Source: Chryseobacterium sp. R2A-55
GTDB lineage: Bacteria; Bacteroidota; Bacteroidia; Flavobacteriales; Weeksellaceae
Length of the DNA stretch: 64,000 nucleotides
Direction: 5' to 3'
Assembly: GCF_021401085.1 (NCBI RefSeq)
Contig: NZ_JACBFP010000012.1
Span: 1 to 64,000 of the forward strand
The notes under the pieces were generated by a model that worked only from the letters and a program-made list of their open reading frames with translations, was not told the DNA's origin and searched no databases. The position numbers were made by a program, and so were the translations under genes. Within the stretch, counting starts at the first letter, position 1, and each line of letters starts with the position of its first letter. Positions 14,288 through 23,813 of this stretch are shown here, in pieces.

Positions 14288-16729
14288 ATGAAACTCAAAA
14301 CAGCAGGAGTCGCTTTTTTCCTGGGAGGGATCACTTTGATCAGTGCGCAAACCAAATCCGGGGACACCATCAGTCATGACAAGTTAATTGACGAGGTCAT
14401 CGTCACCGGTTCCCGAAATAAAAACAGAACCGTGGTGAACAGTCCGGTTCCGGTGGATGTGATCGACATTAAAGACGTGAGTAAAAACACGGGACAGGTG
14501 GATCTCAATCAACTTCTTCAATTTTCCGCACCCTCTTTTAACTCCAACAAACAGTCTGGCTCAGATGGTTCAGATGCCGTGGATCCGGCAACGCTTCGGG
14601 GTTTGGGTCCTGATCAGACTTTGGTTTTGCTCAATGGGAAAAGATACCACCAATCTTCACTGGTGAATCTTTTCGGGACAAAAGGAAGGGGAAATTCCGG
14701 TACGGACATGAACACGATTCCGATTGCCGCCATCAAAAGAATAGAAGTTTTGCGTGATGGAGCTTCTGCGCAATATGGTTCCGATGCGATTGCAGGAGTA
14801 ATCAATGTGATTCTGAATGACCGGAATAAAGGTTTTGAAGGCGATGTTTTTTATGGAGCAAATCTTTTTAAAAGTCCCGGAAACAACGATGTGATTTCTG
14901 ATAAATCTATCGATGGAAATACCTTCGATTTTAGCGGAAATTATGGAACAAAGATAGGCTCAAAAGGTGGATTTGGGAATTTCACCGTAGAATATATCGA
15001 CAAGCAATACGCTTTCCGGAATGCAAATCCCGACAAATACGATGCGCCGCGAAAAAGGTTTGGAGACGCTGCTTCCAAAAACTTCTATTTCTTTGGAAAC
15101 ATCGAGATTCCCGTTGCAGATGGCTTGACTTTCTATACTCATCCGGGATTTTCCTACCGAAACACAAAAGCTTATGCGTGGACGAGATCTGCCGATTCTG
15201 ACGGAAATATTCCGGAAATTTATCCGGATGGTTTCAACCCCATCGAAAATACAAAGATCAACGATTTTACTTTTGACAACGGTTTGAAATTTAAAGTCTC
15301 AGATTGGGATGTGGATTTTTTCAATGCTTTTGGTGACAATAATTTCAGGTATCAGATTGACAATACCCTGAATGCCACTTTAGGAACGAAATCAAAGACC
15401 AGTTTTGACGCAGGTGGACATGCGCTGCTTCAGAACACCACCGGATTCAGCGCTGTGAAAAAATTCAGGGTTTTGGAAGGGTTGAACATCGCCTTCGGTT
15501 CGGAATTCCGGTATGAGAAATTCAATATCTATAAAGGGGAAGAAGGTTCCTATGCCATGTATGATGTCAATGGAAATGTGGTGACCGAAAATACCGATCC
15601 GAGTCTCTATGTGACCAATCCGATTTCGGGGGAAATCCGTCCCGGTGGAAGTCAGGGTTTTCCAGGATATTCGCAGGAAGTCAACAAAAGCCGGAACAAT
15701 CTTGCAGGCTATGTGGATACGGAATTGGATGTGACCAAGAATTGGATGATAAGTGCAGCAGGACGATTCGAGAATTATAGCGATTTCGGAAGCACGCTGA
15801 ATGGGAAGTTCTCTACAAGGTATGTGATTACGCCACAATTTGCTTTAAGAGGGTCGGTTTCCACAGGTTTCCGCGCTCCTTCATTGGTTCAAAAATATTA
15901 CAGTTTGCAGTTTACGAATTTTATCGCACAGCAACTCGTCACCATTCAGCTTGCCTCCAATGACAGCGATTTGGCAAAAGCAGTTGGGATTTCTCCTTTA
16001 AAACAGGAAACTTCACTCAATGGAAGCGCAGGTTTTACCTTTAATTCTTCAAAATTTACCGCAACAGTAGATGGATATTATGTAAAGGTGAAGGACCGAA
16101 TCGTGCTTACCGGATATTTTGGACAAGATGATGATGCCATCGGATCAATTTTGGCGGCAAATCACATTGATCAGGCGCAGTTCTTCACCAATGCAATCGA
16201 TACGGAGACCCGAGGAGTGGATGTGATTCTGACTTACCGCGAAAACATCGGTGCAGGAAATCTGGTCGCAACTTTAGCTGGAAACTATAACAACATGGAC
16301 ATCACCGCGGTTCACACCTCCGGAAAACTGGTCGGAAAAGAAGAAGTTTATCTGAGTCCAAGAGAAAGAGCGTTTATCCTGAGTTCTGCGCCGCGGACAA
16401 AATTCAACCTTAATCTTAATTATGCCGTTAAGAAATTCAATGCGAATCTCCAGATGGTGAGATTTGACAAGGTTACCTATCTCGGTTATGAAGGTCCGGA
16501 TGATTTCCAAAATTATGACGCAAGAATTACAACCGATTTGTCATTTGGATATCATTTTACGCCAAAATTCAATCTGACTTTGGGCGGGAAAAATATTTTC
16601 AATCAATATCCAACGTTGCAAACTGCACAGGTTTCTGCCGGAAACACAGAGTCTGGGGGAATTTTCGACCCGGTTCAAATGGGATTTGCGGGAAGGCAGG
16701 TTTTTGCAAGAGTGAATTTCAAGTTCTAA
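14288..16729 (+). CDS. TonB-dependent outer-membrane receptor
   Basis: The 813-residue protein has a signal peptide ending at LISAQ, then a plug domain (about residues 35-180) with VIVTGSRNKN as the likely TonB-box region, VLLNGKRYH and IEVLRDGASAQYGSDAIAGVINV. The remainder is a 22-strand barrel ending in an aromatic residue (ARVNFKF). It lacks the N-terminal carboxypeptidase-like domain and a SusD partner, so it is not a SusC. It should import a chelated metal or other small ligand, driven by TonB; the substrate is not evident. It stands alone, with a tandem 11-base repeat over its promoter. Confidence 0.9.
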   Translation: MKLKTAGVAFFLGGITLISAQTKSGDTISHDKLIDEVIVTGSRNKNRTVVNSPVPVDVIDIKDVSKNTGQVDLNQLLQFSAPSFNSNKQSGSDGSDAVDPATLRGLGPDQTLVLLNGKRYHQSSLVNLFGTKGRGNSGTDMNTIPIAAIKRIEVLRDGASAQYGSDAIAGVINVILNDRNKGFEGDVFYGANLFKSPGNNDVISDKSIDGNTFDFSGNYGTKIGSKGGFGNFTVEYIDKQYAFRNANPDKYDAPRKRFGDAASKNFYFFGNIEIPVADGLTFYTHPGFSYRNTKAYAWTRSADSDGNIPEIYPDGFNPIENTKINDFTFDNGLKFKVSDWDVDFFNAFGDNNFRYQIDNTLNATLGTKSKTSFDAGGHALLQNTTGFSAVKKFRVLEGLNIAFGSEFRYEKFNIYKGEEGSYAMYDVNGNVVTENTDPSLYVTNPISGEIRPGGSQGFPGYSQEVNKSRNNLAGYVDTELDVTKNWMISAAGRFENYSDFGSTLNGKFSTRYVITPQFALRGSVSTGFRAPSLVQKYYSLQFTNFIAQQLVTIQLASNDSDLAKAVGISPLKQETSLNGSAGFTFNSSKFTATVDGYYVKVKDRIVLTGYFGQDDDAIGSILAANHIDQAQFFTNAIDTETRGVDVILTYRENIGAGNLVATLAGNYNNMDITAVHTSGKLVGKEEVYLSPRERAFILSSAPRTKFNLNLNYAVKKFNANLQMVRFDKVTYLGYEGPDDFQNYDARITTDLSFGYHFTPKFNLTLGGKNIFNQYPTLQTAQVSAGNTESGGIFDPVQMGFAGRQVFARVNFKF

Positions 16730-16746
16730 GACTGTGATCAATAAAG

Positions 16747-16780
16747 AAAAAGTCTGATGGAATTTTCCGTCAGACTTTTT
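16747..16780. terminator. Bidirectional terminator
   Basis: An 11-base stem AAAAAGTCTGA/TCAGACTTTTT lies between convergent genes and gives a T-run in both directions. Confidence 0.8.
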
Positions 16781-16786
16781 ACTTGG

Positions 16787-18025
16787 TCATTTCTTTGAAA
16801 TCTTATAGAGCTTTCCGCTGTCGGAAATGGCGTACAGATTTCCGTCCTGCCCATTCAGCACATCTCGGATCCGATCTTTTTTATCTTCCAACAGCCATTC
16901 CTCACCGACCACTTTATTATTTTTAATGACCAACCGGATGATTTTCTCTCCACTTAAACATCCCAGAAAAAGATCATTTTTCCATTCGTCAATAGTTCCG
17001 TTATAGAACGTGATCCCACTCATAGAGATGGATGGATCCCAATAATATACGGGTTGTTCGGTTCCGGCTTTTTGGGTGGTTCCGTGGTTGATTTTTTTGC
17101 CGCTGTATTCGATTCCATAAGTCACATCGCCCCATCCGTAATTTTTTCCTGGCTGGATGAGGTTCAGTTCATCGCCGCCTCTCGGTCCCATTTCCGCTTC
17201 CCAAAGCCGGCCTTTTTCATCCATTGCCAAACCTTGCGGATTTCTGTGTCCTGTGGAATAAATTTCGGGTTTCCATCCAGGGATATTTGGATTTCCCGGT
17301 GCCGGTTTTCCTTCCTTAGTGATTCTTAAGACCTTTCCCAAATAGGAATCCTGTTTCTGCGCAAAAGGCCGGGTTGCCAAATCAGAGCGTTCCCCGGTAC
17401 TCACGAACAAATTTCCGTCCTGGTCAAAAACAAGCCGGCTTCCGTAGTGCAGTCTTCCGTCATAAGTTGGAGTAGCCCTGAAAATGACGGTGGGATTTTC
17501 AAGAATTTTTTCATCTGCCGAAAGTTTCCCTTTTCCCACCGCAGTGTGATTTCCACCGGAAGCCGGTTCAGAAAAGCTAAAGAAAATCATCCGGGTGTTT
17601 TTAAAGTCCGGATCGAGGGCTACGTCTAGAAGTCCGCCTTGTCCGCGGGAATCCACTTTCGGGAAACCTTCCACTTTTGAAACCGTTTTTCCGTCGGCAG
17701 AAACAATGTTCATGAAGCCGGATTTTTCCGAAATCAGGAATCTTCCATCCGGCAAATTGGCAATTCCCCATGGTTTTCCTAAATGGGAATTTAAGACTTC
17801 AACCTGATAAGGAGTTGCGGTTTTCACCCCCTGAATTCTGGTTTGTCCGACAAATGCGGATTTAAATTCCGGTGAATTCGGGTGTCCAGTTTCAGGATTG
17901 GGAAGTTTCCCGCTTTCCGAAACGGTTTCGTTTGGAATGGTATTTTGGGATTTCGAATTTCCGCCGCAGGACATTAAAAAGATTAAAGCTAAAAACGGAA
18001 TGCTATGGTTCAGTTTGGTTTTCAT
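16787..18025 (-). CDS. PQQ-type aldose sugar dehydrogenase (YliI/GSDH family), lipoprotein
   Basis: The 412-residue product begins with a lipoprotein signal ending FLMSC and continues as a six-bladed beta-propeller of the glucose/sorbosone dehydrogenase family. Typical blocks are LLDVALDPDF, YGSRLVFDQDGNLFVSTGER, YLGKVLRITKEG, STGHRNPQGLAMD and EMGPRGGDELN. Such enzymes oxidise aldoses at C1 using pyrroloquinoline quinone in the periplasm. Whether this organism makes or takes up PQQ is unknown from the window. A start 12 codons upstream is possible but would lengthen the signal peptide unusually. Confidence 0.87.
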   Translation of the reverse strand: MKTKLNHSIPFLALIFLMSCGGNSKSQNTIPNETVSESGKLPNPETGHPNSPEFKSAFVGQTRIQGVKTATPYQVEVLNSHLGKPWGIANLPDGRFLISEKSGFMNIVSADGKTVSKVEGFPKVDSRGQGGLLDVALDPDFKNTRMIFFSFSEPASGGNHTAVGKGKLSADEKILENPTVIFRATPTYDGRLHYGSRLVFDQDGNLFVSTGERSDLATRPFAQKQDSYLGKVLRITKEGKPAPGNPNIPGWKPEIYSTGHRNPQGLAMDEKGRLWEAEMGPRGGDELNLIQPGKNYGWGDVTYGIEYSGKKINHGTTQKAGTEQPVYYWDPSISMSGITFYNGTIDEWKNDLFLGCLSGEKIIRLVIKNNKVVGEEWLLEDKKDRIRDVLNGQDGNLYAISDSGKLYKISKK

Positions 18026-18410
18026 TGGAGAATGGTTGTGGAATGTTATGTTGGAGTACAAAATTTATTCCTTAAAAATAGCAAGTTTTTGGGATTTACC
18101 ATGTTTAGTCTGAAATCAACTTCATCCTGCACAAATTTTGTATTACATTTAATATACAGAACACTGCAAAATGATAGGTGAAAAGAAACTCACCTCCATT
18201 TGTTTGAACGGAGATTTATATAAAACGCTTCAAGAAAGGCAGATGAGGAAACACCTGCAGCAATGGATGAAGCAATTAATCGTCCGGAAAAACCGGAGCA
18301 GACAACCGACATTGATGCGTTTTTAAAAAATTACCACCAATTCAATTTTCGCTAATTTTGCACCAAGAAAATAGTCTGTTCACTACTTTCTTTTTTCTAT
18401 CATCTCAACT
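18026..18410. other. Intergenic stretch with only short overlapping frames
   Basis: Two short plus-strand frames overlap here: one from ATG 18171, and a 30-codon frame at 18263-18355 ending IDAFLKNYHQFNFR. Neither resembles a family I know, and together they may be a decayed gene. A -7-like TAATTTTG at 18353-18360 could serve uvrB. Confidence 0.4.
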
Positions 18411-20405
18411 ATGAATTTCAATCTCCAATCAGAATACCGACCCACCGGCGACCAACCGCAAGCCATTGAAAAATTGACCAGCGGCATTGAAATCGGCGAA
18501 AAATATCAAACCCTTCTCGGAGTGACCGGTTCCGGGAAAACGTTCACCGTGGCAAACGTGGTGCAGAATGTGCAGAAACCGACTTTGGTTTTGGCGCACA
18601 ACAAAACTTTGGCGGCACAGCTCTTCATGGAATTCAAGGAGTTCTTTCCTGAAAATGCCGTGGAATATTTCGTGAGTTATTACGACTATTACCAGCCGGA
18701 AGCATTCATCGCATCCACAAATACCTATATTGAAAAGGATTTATCCATCAATGAAGAGGTGGAGAAACTTCGGCTTTCTGCAACGGCAAGTTTGCTTTCC
18801 GGAAGAAGGGATGTTTTGATTGTTGCTTCGGTTTCCTGCATCTATGGGATCGGAAATCCTGCGGAATTCAACAAATCGCTGATTTCCATTGAGAAAAACC
18901 AAAAACTGACTAGGACAAATCTCCTTCATTCCCTGGTTAATGCGTTGTATGCAAGAACTTTAAATGAATTTCAACGCGGGACTTTCCGGGTGAAAGGAGA
19001 TGTGGTGGATGTTTATCCTGCTTATGCCGACAATGCGGTCCGGGTGCATTTTTTTGGCGATGAGATTGAGAAGATTCAAAGTTTCGATCCGGTTTCCGGA
19101 AATGTGATGTCTGATTTTGACCAGATTCAGATTTATCCGGCGAATCTGTTCGTGACCTCCAAGGAAACCCAGCAAAATGCCATCCGCGAAATCCAGGACG
19201 ATATGGTGAAGCAGGTTGATTTCTTTAACCAAATTGAAAAACCATTTGAAGCAAAACGGCTCCAGGAAAGGACCGAACTGGATCTGGAAATGATGAAGGA
19301 ACTCGGCTATTGCAGTGGAATAGAGAATTATTCAAGGTATTTTGACGGAAGACTTCCCGGTTCCAGACCTTTCTGTCTTCTGGACTATTTCCCGAAAGAT
19401 TATCTGATGGTGATTGATGAAAGCCACGCCACCATTCCGCAAATCCACGCGATGTACGGAGGTGACCGGAGCCGAAAAGAAGTTTTGGTGGAATACGGAT
19501 TCCGGCTTCCGGCGGCTTTGGATAACCGGCCTTTGAAATTCAATGAGTTTGAGGAAATGCAGAATCAGGTGATTTACGTTTCCGCAACTCCGGCGGATTA
19601 TGAACTGGAAAAAAGCGGTGGTGAATATATCGAGCAGATTATTCGTCCAACCGGATTGCTGGATCCTGTGATTGAAGTTCGCCCCACCTTAAACCAAATC
19701 GATGACCTTATTGAAGAAATCCAGAAAAGGGTAGAAGAAGACGAAAGAATTTTGGTAACGACTTTGACCAAAAAAATGGCGGAAGAGCTCTCGAAATATT
19801 TCACGAAAGTGGGAATCAGAACGCGCTACATCCACTCCGATGTGGAAACACTGGAACGAATCCAGATCATGCAGGATCTGCGGGTTGGACTGTTTGATGT
19901 TTTGGTGGGGGTGAACCTTTTGCGGGAAGGTCTGGATTTGCCGGAAGTCTCGCTGGTTGCGATTTTGGATGCCGATAAAGAGGGAATGCTTCGCTCACGC
20001 CGCTCGATGATTCAAACCGTTGGTCGTGCTGCAAGAAATGTGAACGGAAAAGCGATCATGTACGCCGATAAAATGACCAAATCGATGCAGGCAACCATTG
20101 ACGAAACCAACTACCGCCGGGAAAAGCAGATGAAATACAACGAGGAGCATGGTTTGGTTCCGACGGCTTTGAACAAAAAGATCTCCGAGATTTTGGTGGG
20201 AAGGAGCAAAGATTTCCCGGATGAAAAATACATCCAAAAAGAAATCCTGCAAAAAGTCGCGGAAGAGCGCGCCCGGTACGGAAGCGAAGATCTGGAAAAA
20301 CTCATCGCCGAAAAACAGAAGGCCATGGAGAAAGCAGCAAAAAATCTGGACTTCATTTCTGCTGCAAGATTCCGGGACGAGATTGCGGTTTTGAAGGGAG
20401 GCTGA
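18411..20405 (+). CDS. uvrB: UvrABC excision repair helicase subunit B
   Basis: The 664-residue protein is the damage-verifying subunit of nucleotide excision repair. It is loaded by UvrA and recruits UvrC. Visible are Walker A GVTGSGKT (residues 37-44), the beta-hairpin YYDYYQPEAF (about 90-99) that inserts between DNA strands, the Walker B DESH, the C-terminal helicase motifs GLDLPEVSLVAILDADKEG and QTVGRAARN, and the UVR motif (about 625-664) that contacts UvrC. Length is normal. It appears to be a single-gene unit. Confidence 0.97.
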   Translation: MNFNLQSEYRPTGDQPQAIEKLTSGIEIGEKYQTLLGVTGSGKTFTVANVVQNVQKPTLVLAHNKTLAAQLFMEFKEFFPENAVEYFVSYYDYYQPEAFIASTNTYIEKDLSINEEVEKLRLSATASLLSGRRDVLIVASVSCIYGIGNPAEFNKSLISIEKNQKLTRTNLLHSLVNALYARTLNEFQRGTFRVKGDVVDVYPAYADNAVRVHFFGDEIEKIQSFDPVSGNVMSDFDQIQIYPANLFVTSKETQQNAIREIQDDMVKQVDFFNQIEKPFEAKRLQERTELDLEMMKELGYCSGIENYSRYFDGRLPGSRPFCLLDYFPKDYLMVIDESHATIPQIHAMYGGDRSRKEVLVEYGFRLPAALDNRPLKFNEFEEMQNQVIYVSATPADYELEKSGGEYIEQIIRPTGLLDPVIEVRPTLNQIDDLIEEIQKRVEEDERILVTTLTKKMAEELSKYFTKVGIRTRYIHSDVETLERIQIMQDLRVGLFDVLVGVNLLREGLDLPEVSLVAILDADKEGMLRSRRSMIQTVGRAARNVNGKAIMYADKMTKSMQATIDETNYRREKQMKYNEEHGLVPTALNKKISEILVGRSKDFPDEKYIQKEILQKVAEERARYGSEDLEKLIAEKQKAMEKAAKNLDFISAARFRDEIAVLKGG

Positions 20406-20672
20406 CTTACGAAGGAGCGATAGTAGCCGGGAAGCAGAAGAAATACCGGATAATAAACTGAACAAAAAAAGGTTAGTGACAGAGCAGATGAATGTGCGGA
20501 CAGACAGTTCCACAGCACTTTTGATCAGATACGAAACCAAAGTGCAGTATTGGATTTGTCTGCATCATCTTGTCTGAAGTTATATTTTGAAGGGAAAACA
20601 TTAAACCTGTTCAGTACCAAAAAAATAATGCTCTTTAAAATAAATGGCGAAATACTCTTCGGTTTTTTTTAT

Positions 20673-20933
20673 TCAAAATCTAAAAACCCTCTTCTTCGCT
20701 TTCTCCTCTCTCACTTTCCCGCGAATCGGGACCAGCAAATCCGTCAAGCCATTCAGCTTAATCTCGTAAATCGTGGAAAGCTGCATTCCGAGTTTTCCTT
20801 TCGGCATTCCCTGTCGCTGAAACCATTCCAGGTAATGGATGGGCAAATCGGCCAGGATCGTACCTTTGTATTTTCCAAAGGGCATTTCAACTTCGCAGAT
20901 TTCTTTCAGGATTTCCGGGTGCAATTCTTCCAT
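20673..20933 (-). CDS. DUF3820 family small protein
   Basis: The 86-residue product has the DUF3820 signature MPFGKYKGTILADLPIHYLEW in its first half (residues 17 onward), followed by a basic C-terminal tail. Members are sometimes labelled quorum-sensing-regulated virulence factor-like, and resemble small nuclease-associated domains, but the role is not established. It is on the minus strand, 80 bases from the AI-2E-type gene. A 267-base gap precedes it on the right of uvrB; there I see only a seven-base inverted repeat (20515-20521 with 20539-20545). Confidence 0.75.
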   Translation of the reverse strand: MEELHPEILKEICEVEMPFGKYKGTILADLPIHYLEWFQRQGMPKGKLGMQLSTIYEIKLNGLTDLLVPIRGKVREEKAKKRVFRF

Positions 20934-21012
20934 GGTCTATAGGGTTCTTATTTGAGGAAATTTCTCTCCCTTTAGGGACGGGGAAAGTAGATTTCTTGCG
21001 GCAATTTTTCCA

Positions 21013-22095
21013 TCAGATCTCCAGGTTAATTTTCTTTTCGATTTCTTTGGGTTCGGGTAAAATGATTTCCCTATCGTCTGTGCTGAATTCGTCCCGATAT
21101 ACCTGAATCAGCAACACGGTAATCGAAATCAAAATCGGTCCGAAAACCAAACCTATAAAGCCAAAAAGGTTGAGTCCGGCGATAATTCCGAAAACGGTAT
21201 TTAATGGATGGATATTTTCTAGTTTTTTTAAAATGGTGAATCTCAAAACATTATCGGTCAATCCTACCACCACCAATGAATACAGCGCAAGTCCAATTCC
21301 CGGTCCCACTCTTCCTTCCGCAATCATGAAAATACAGACCGGAATCCAGACCACCGCCGCACCTACCACAGGAAGCATGGAGGCTACACAGGTCAGCGCA
21401 AACAAGAGAATCGCACTTGGTGCACCAAAAATCCAGTAACCAATCAGCGCTACCACACCTTGACCAATCGCAGTAACCGGGATTCCGATTGCATTGGCTA
21501 CCACCATTTTCTGGATCTTATCGCCAATAAGGTTGATGTTTGCTTTTTTCAAAGGGGCAGCATCTCTGATCAACCGTTCAAAAAGCCGTGGTTTCTCGAG
21601 CATAAAATAGAGGATGAAGTACATGGAAGCCACCACGGTCAAAGTATTGAAAGTGCCGCTCACTGCTGCAGTGGAATATTTCCCCACCATATTCTTGAGT
21701 TTGTCCAAATTTTCTTTATTGAGCATATCCAGATTGGTTTTCTGATAAACGAACGCATGGATCTTATCGATAAAGATGTTGAATTTATCCATATAAACGG
21801 ATGCGTTTCCCAATTTTTCAATCAGCAAATCTGCAATAAAATAGATGGGCAGAATTAAAACGACCAAAGTGCCCAAAATCAAAACGCTGGAAGCCACCCA
21901 CGGTTTCCATTTTTTTTCCTCCTGAAGATAAAGGTTGTATCTCCGGCAAATGATGTAGAGCGTGATCGCTCCCAAAGCACCCGGGATGAACATGGAAAGA
22001 TTGAAGAAAATCAGTCCGGCAAGTGCAACGATAACCGCCAGCAAAAAAAATTGCTTAATCTTGACGGCGTGGACTTGGTATTTTCTGTTCGGCAT
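21013..22095 (-). CDS. AI-2E family transporter
   Basis: The 360-residue membrane protein has eight predicted membrane segments arranged in the AI-2E/PerM/TqsA pattern: a hydrophobic hairpin at the start, a soluble insertion (about residues 100-150), and the conserved C-terminal hydrophobic block including VVGLTDNVLRFTILKK, NTVFGIIAGLNLFGFIGLVFGP. Characterised relatives export autoinducer-2 or act as Na+/H+ antiporters; the substrate here cannot be assigned. It is followed on the same strand, upstream in sequence order, by two tandem membrane proteins but is probably not coupled to them. Confidence 0.88.
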   Translation of the reverse strand: MPNRKYQVHAVKIKQFFLLAVIVALAGLIFFNLSMFIPGALGAITLYIICRRYNLYLQEEKKWKPWVASSVLILGTLVVLILPIYFIADLLIEKLGNASVYMDKFNIFIDKIHAFVYQKTNLDMLNKENLDKLKNMVGKYSTAAVSGTFNTLTVVASMYFILYFMLEKPRLFERLIRDAAPLKKANINLIGDKIQKMVVANAIGIPVTAIGQGVVALIGYWIFGAPSAILLFALTCVASMLPVVGAAVVWIPVCIFMIAEGRVGPGIGLALYSLVVVGLTDNVLRFTILKKLENIHPLNTVFGIIAGLNLFGFIGLVFGPILISITVLLIQVYRDEFSTDDREIILPEPKEIEKKINLEI

Positions 22096-22167
22096 ATTTT
22101 GGGTTTAAAAAAAAGCAACAGTGTGGAACTATTGCTTTCAAATGTACAAATATTTTGATCTTATTTT

Positions 22168-22902
22168 TTAATTTTTAACCTCAATTTGTCTCGGTCTTCC
22201 TAAATAAGCGCAGTACAGCGAATACATCACGATTAAATAAAAATACATGGTCAGAAGGATTCCCACGATGCAAAGCAACAATCCCGAAATACTGATCAGC
22301 ATTCCCAATAAAGTGGTCCCCAGGAAAACACCATAATTTTCTTTGGCAATTTGGAAAGACTTGCTCAATGCTTCCATGGCACTCTTATTTTCGAACAATA
22401 ATATTGGATACCCCAACATCAAAAATGGCAGCACAAAAAAGAAAGGCAAGAAGCACAGCATCATGGAGATTACCAAAATAATGGATGAAATCACTGCATA
22501 CAAAATAATATTCAGAAAATTTTGTCTGTACCCGATGAACAGATCTGAAATTTGGATCTGCTGTTTATAGCTGTATTTGTTTGCAATATACATCAGTCCC
22601 ACATAAAGTGGAGCAGCCAATATTCCCACCAATCCGGAAATTCCGTAGTAGAATTTCAATCCCGGGATTTCCCAAATTCTAAGTGATGAATAGTCTCCTG
22701 CGGAATCTCGAATTTCTTCCATCATCATTTGCTGATCGAAACCGGAAAAGGTCTTAACCAGCAGTGAGGCCACGATGTAGATGGCCATTGCCAAAAGTAC
22801 GTAAAGAAAAATCCCTTTGTAAATTCCGAAAGCGTGGGAAATGATTTCACCACTCGATTTCTGAGGAGCATTGGGTTGATCGAATTCTTGAAAAGCGTCC
22901 AT
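22168..22902 (-). CDS. Polytopic membrane protein, paralog A
   Basis: The 244-residue protein has six hydrophobic segments. Its layout is a short soluble start with SSGEIISHAFGIYKG, a hydrophobic segment, a loop ending in QISDLFIGYRQNF, and then four closely packed segments. I do not know its function. The next gene on this strand (22972-23694) has the same architecture and shares the DLFAGY/DLFIGY junction and a similar C-terminal end (MYSLYCAYL versus IYSLYKHYF), so the two are tandem paralogs. A -7 element TATATTTG on the minus strand at 22925-22932 may drive it. Confidence 0.7.
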   Translation of the reverse strand: MDAFQEFDQPNAPQKSSGEIISHAFGIYKGIFLYVLLAMAIYIVASLLVKTFSGFDQQMMMEEIRDSAGDYSSLRIWEIPGLKFYYGISGLVGILAAPLYVGLMYIANKYSYKQQIQISDLFIGYRQNFLNIILYAVISSIILVISMMLCFLPFFFVLPFLMLGYPILLFENKSAMEALSKSFQIAKENYGVFLGTTLLGMLISISGLLLCIVGILLTMYFYLIVMYSLYCAYLGRPRQIEVKN

Positions 22903-22971
22903 GTTGTTTATTTTTAAGGTTTATCAAATATAAAATTTTTCATGAAACTTTCGTGGAATTCAATAAGAATT

Positions 22972-23694
22972 TTAGGAAAGTTCTTTAAAATAATGTTTAT
23001 AAAGAGAATAAATCATCGCATTCCAAAATGGGAAGGTGAAAAGGAAACCAAATCCGAATACCAAAATTCCGCTCAATCCGAATAGAAGCGCAACGAACAT
23101 GGCTACCACAATAGTCGGGAAATCCTTTCGCAAACCTTTGATGCTGAACCTGATCCCGTCAAAAATTTTCAGGTCCATAAAAAACATGAGCGGCAACGAA
23201 AACAAGGTGATGAAGATCCAGACCAGTCCCAAAATCAAAAGCGAGTTACCATAACTGAAGACGATGAACCAAAACAGGTAGAATCCAAAATATTTGAAAA
23301 AATTAAAACCTAAATACCCGGCGAATAAATCGTTGATTTCGGGTTTTTCACCCAGATCAATTTTCCGGTACATCTTATAAAATCCCACATTCAGCGGATT
23401 GAGCAGGGCGAGTAATACAAAAACTGCCAAAATGAAACTTCCCATTTGCGGAAGTTCGGCAAGTTCCTTCATTTTTTCATTAAGTGCGGGAATGTTGTTT
23501 TGGGTCACTTCCAAGTATTTCGAGTATTCCTCCCATAAACCAAAACGCTGGAAGAGGTAGAAATAGCCGAGAAAAAAAAGCGAAAAGAACAGGAGGCTGT
23601 AAAGCAGTTGGAAAAAAAGGGTGCGGTTCCAATATCTGAAAGCGTCTGAAAGGATGTTGCTGAGTCCGGGTTTCGGCAGGTTGTTTTGTTCCAT
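22972..23694 (-). CDS. Polytopic membrane protein, paralog B
   Basis: The 240-residue protein repeats the design of its downstream neighbour: LSNILSDAFRYWNRTLFF at the N-terminus, a membrane segment, a soluble loop (about residues 50-85), and several segments after INDLFAGYLGFNFFKY. It is uncharacterised. The start is set at 23694, because a -7 element TATTTTTG (23699-23706, minus strand) lies immediately upstream, and a longer frame to 23862 would run through it and into the divergent pabB gene. The message is probably leaderless. Confidence 0.7.
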   Translation of the reverse strand: MEQNNLPKPGLSNILSDAFRYWNRTLFFQLLYSLLFFSLFFLGYFYLFQRFGLWEEYSKYLEVTQNNIPALNEKMKELAELPQMGSFILAVFVLLALLNPLNVGFYKMYRKIDLGEKPEINDLFAGYLGFNFFKYFGFYLFWFIVFSYGNSLLILGLVWIFITLFSLPLMFFMDLKIFDGIRFSIKGLRKDFPTIVVAMFVALLFGLSGILVFGFGFLFTFPFWNAMIYSLYKHYFKELS

Positions 23695-23698
23695 CCGG

Positions 23699-23706
23699 CA
23701 AAAATA
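23699..23706 (-). promoter_or_regulatory. -7 element for membrane paralog B
   Basis: TATTTTTG on the minus strand, four bases before the ATG at 23694, implies a leaderless transcript. It mirrors the arrangement at pabB on the other strand. Confidence 0.45.
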
Positions 23707-23800
23707 GGGAAAAGAAACAAGGCAAGAGAAACAGGGGAAAAGAATCGAGGCAAAAGAATTGGGATTCAAGAAACACAACAGGAGTTTTTTCCTAAAACCG

Positions 23801-23808
23801 TATTTTTG
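23801..23808 (+). promoter_or_regulatory. -7 element for pabB
   Basis: TATTTTTG ends five bases before the pabB ATG at 23814, again suggesting a leaderless or nearly leaderless transcript. No -33 TTG is seen. Confidence 0.45.
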
Positions 23809-23813
23809 CACGG

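Noticed and set aside
14288..16729. SusC-type glycan importer
   Set aside because: There is no N-terminal carboxypeptidase-like domain, no SusD gene and no carbohydrate enzymes next to it.
18171..18355. Two overlapping short frames before uvrB
   Set aside because: Each is very short, they overlap in different frames, and neither has a recognisable relative.
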